Source: an uncultured Flavobacteriia bacterium
Lineage (GTDB): Bacteria; Bacteroidota; Bacteroidia; Flavobacteriales; Flavobacteriaceae
Reading direction: 5' to 3'
Length of the DNA: 15,545 bases
Assembly (NCBI GenBank): GCA_946482495.1
Contig: CAMLRV010000028.1
Span: forward strand, 1 to 15,545
A program made the translations under genes and the position numbers. The notes beneath the pieces were generated by a model that worked only from the letters and a program-made list of their open reading frames with translations, searched no databases and was not told where the DNA came from. Position 1 is the first letter of the stretch. Every line of letters starts with the position of its first letter. This document shows, one piece after another, positions 14,919 to 15,545 of this stretch.

Positions 14919-15545
14919 TTATTTTTTCGGCTTATAACCTGATTTGTTAAATATTACAGATGGTTCTGTTTTTAAAAGTTGGTCTAAAGTTACATCATTG
15001 TTTTCCATATAACTTTTTACAATTTGCCAACCTACCCATTGTCCAACTCTTCCAGGTGATTCTCTATCAATTTCAGCACGTCCGAAATTAGTGAATGGTC
15101 CTTCTTCAATAAAGCGTTGAGTAGTTTTTAAGTTGCTTTCATATAATAATTTTTCATCAATAAAATAAGACCAAATTTGTGCTTCGTTCACTTGGCACCA
15201 TTTGTATTTAATTTCAGAATACCCAATTTTTTCATTGTCGGGAACATTCGGAATTAATACATCTTTTAAATAATGTAGTTTACCAAAGTAAACCATTTCG
15301 CTAATTAAAGATTTATCTTGTGAAGGTACTATTTTTCTATAGGCAAAATTAGTTACTAAATCTGGTAACATTTGATTCAGTTCTAAATTTTCTTTTTGAT
15401 ATTCTGTAAATGATTCATAAAATTTATGATGTTTACCTAAATATGTATCTAACGAAATCAATATTAAATCGTTCGTATAGAAAGCTTTTTTGTCAATTGC
15501 AACTTCATTAACAAGGGTAATTACTCTTGGTGTTTTTTCTTCAGG
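14919..15545 (-). CDS. gldB: Gliding motility lipoprotein GldB, N-terminal part beyond window edge
   Basis: The reading frame stays open to the window edge, so about 208 C-terminal residues are visible and the lipoprotein signal and N-terminus lie outside. A TTG at 15461 gives an apparent start, but 28 further in-frame codons precede it without a stop (PEEKTPRVITLVNEVAIDKK...), so it is internal. ILISLDTYLGKHHKFYESFTEYQ and the C-terminal GPFTNFGRAEIDRESPGRVGQWVGWQIV are recognisable GldB segments. In F. johnsoniae GldB is a membrane lipoprotein required for gliding. It is followed by gldC and map in a probable operon. No catalytic motif such as HExxH is visible in this part. Confidence 0.9.
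   Translation of the reverse strand, partial: PEEKTPRVITLVNEVAIDKKAFYTNDLILISLDTYLGKHHKFYESFTEYQKENLELNQMLPDLVTNFAYRKIVPSQDKSLISEMVYFGKLHYLKDVLIPNVPDNEKIGYSEIKYKWCQVNEAQIWSYFIDEKLLYESNLKTTQRFIEEGPFTNFGRAEIDRESPGRVGQWVGWQIVKSYMENNDVTLDQLLKTEPSVIFNKSGYKPKK

Noticed and set aside
15459..15461. TTG as the start of a 180-residue protein
   Set aside because: The frame continues upstream without a stop to the window edge and the residues fit GldB, so this is an internal Leu codon of a partial gene.
1..15545. CRISPR array, insertion sequence, prophage or defence system
   Set aside because: No regularly spaced direct repeats, transposase, integrase, nuclease or toxin-antitoxin genes are present. All genes are typical chromosomal ones.

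Overview
The window looks like chromosomal DNA of a Flavobacteriaceae bacterium, probably Flavobacterium or a close relative. The evidence is a very AT-rich base composition, promoters with the Bacteroidetes -7 motif TAnnTTTG and no obvious Shine-Dalgarno sequences, the gliding genes gldB and gldC, a type IX secretion plug (DUF5103) protein, and a folate pyrophosphokinase/deoxynucleoside kinase fusion. Almost all of the sequence is coding. No gap between genes exceeds about 130 bases, and I see no mobile element, CRISPR array, phage gene or broken gene.

Layout. Positions 1-54 hold the 5' part of a tRNA-Gly(GCC) on the minus strand, cut by the window edge, with its own promoter. mutS follows (minus), read from a GTG rather than from the more upstream TTG. 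A small SPOUT-family RNA methyltransferase (plus) has a promoter so close to its ATG that the mRNA should be leaderless or nearly so. A HPPK-deoxynucleoside kinase fusion (minus) lies divergent from sppA (plus). sppA ends at a clear Rho-independent terminator and is followed by a large AsmA-like envelope protein (plus). Two stacked hairpins separate the AsmA-like gene from pruA, which converges on it. From there to the right edge everything is on the minus strand: gldB (partial) - gldC - map, then a membrane-associated-looking methyltransferase, the T9SS plug protein, apaG and pruA.

How the genes relate. The right part carries surface and motility functions: gldB and gldC (gliding) and the T9SS plug, which in F. 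johnsoniae binds the SprA translocon. map is packed tightly behind gldC and is probably cotranscribed with it. apaG and pruA appear to have their own promoters. The left part is housekeeping: mismatch repair, RNA methylation, folate and nucleotide salvage, envelope proteolysis and probable lipid handling.

I see no convincing undescribed system. The points most worth a second look are the HPPK-kinase fusion, the predicted leaderless methyltransferase mRNA, the mutS start, two intergenic inverted repeats of identical length (33 bases), a second type of intergenic repeat flanking the RNA methyltransferase gene, and the methyltransferase with an atypical SAM motif next to the plug gene.
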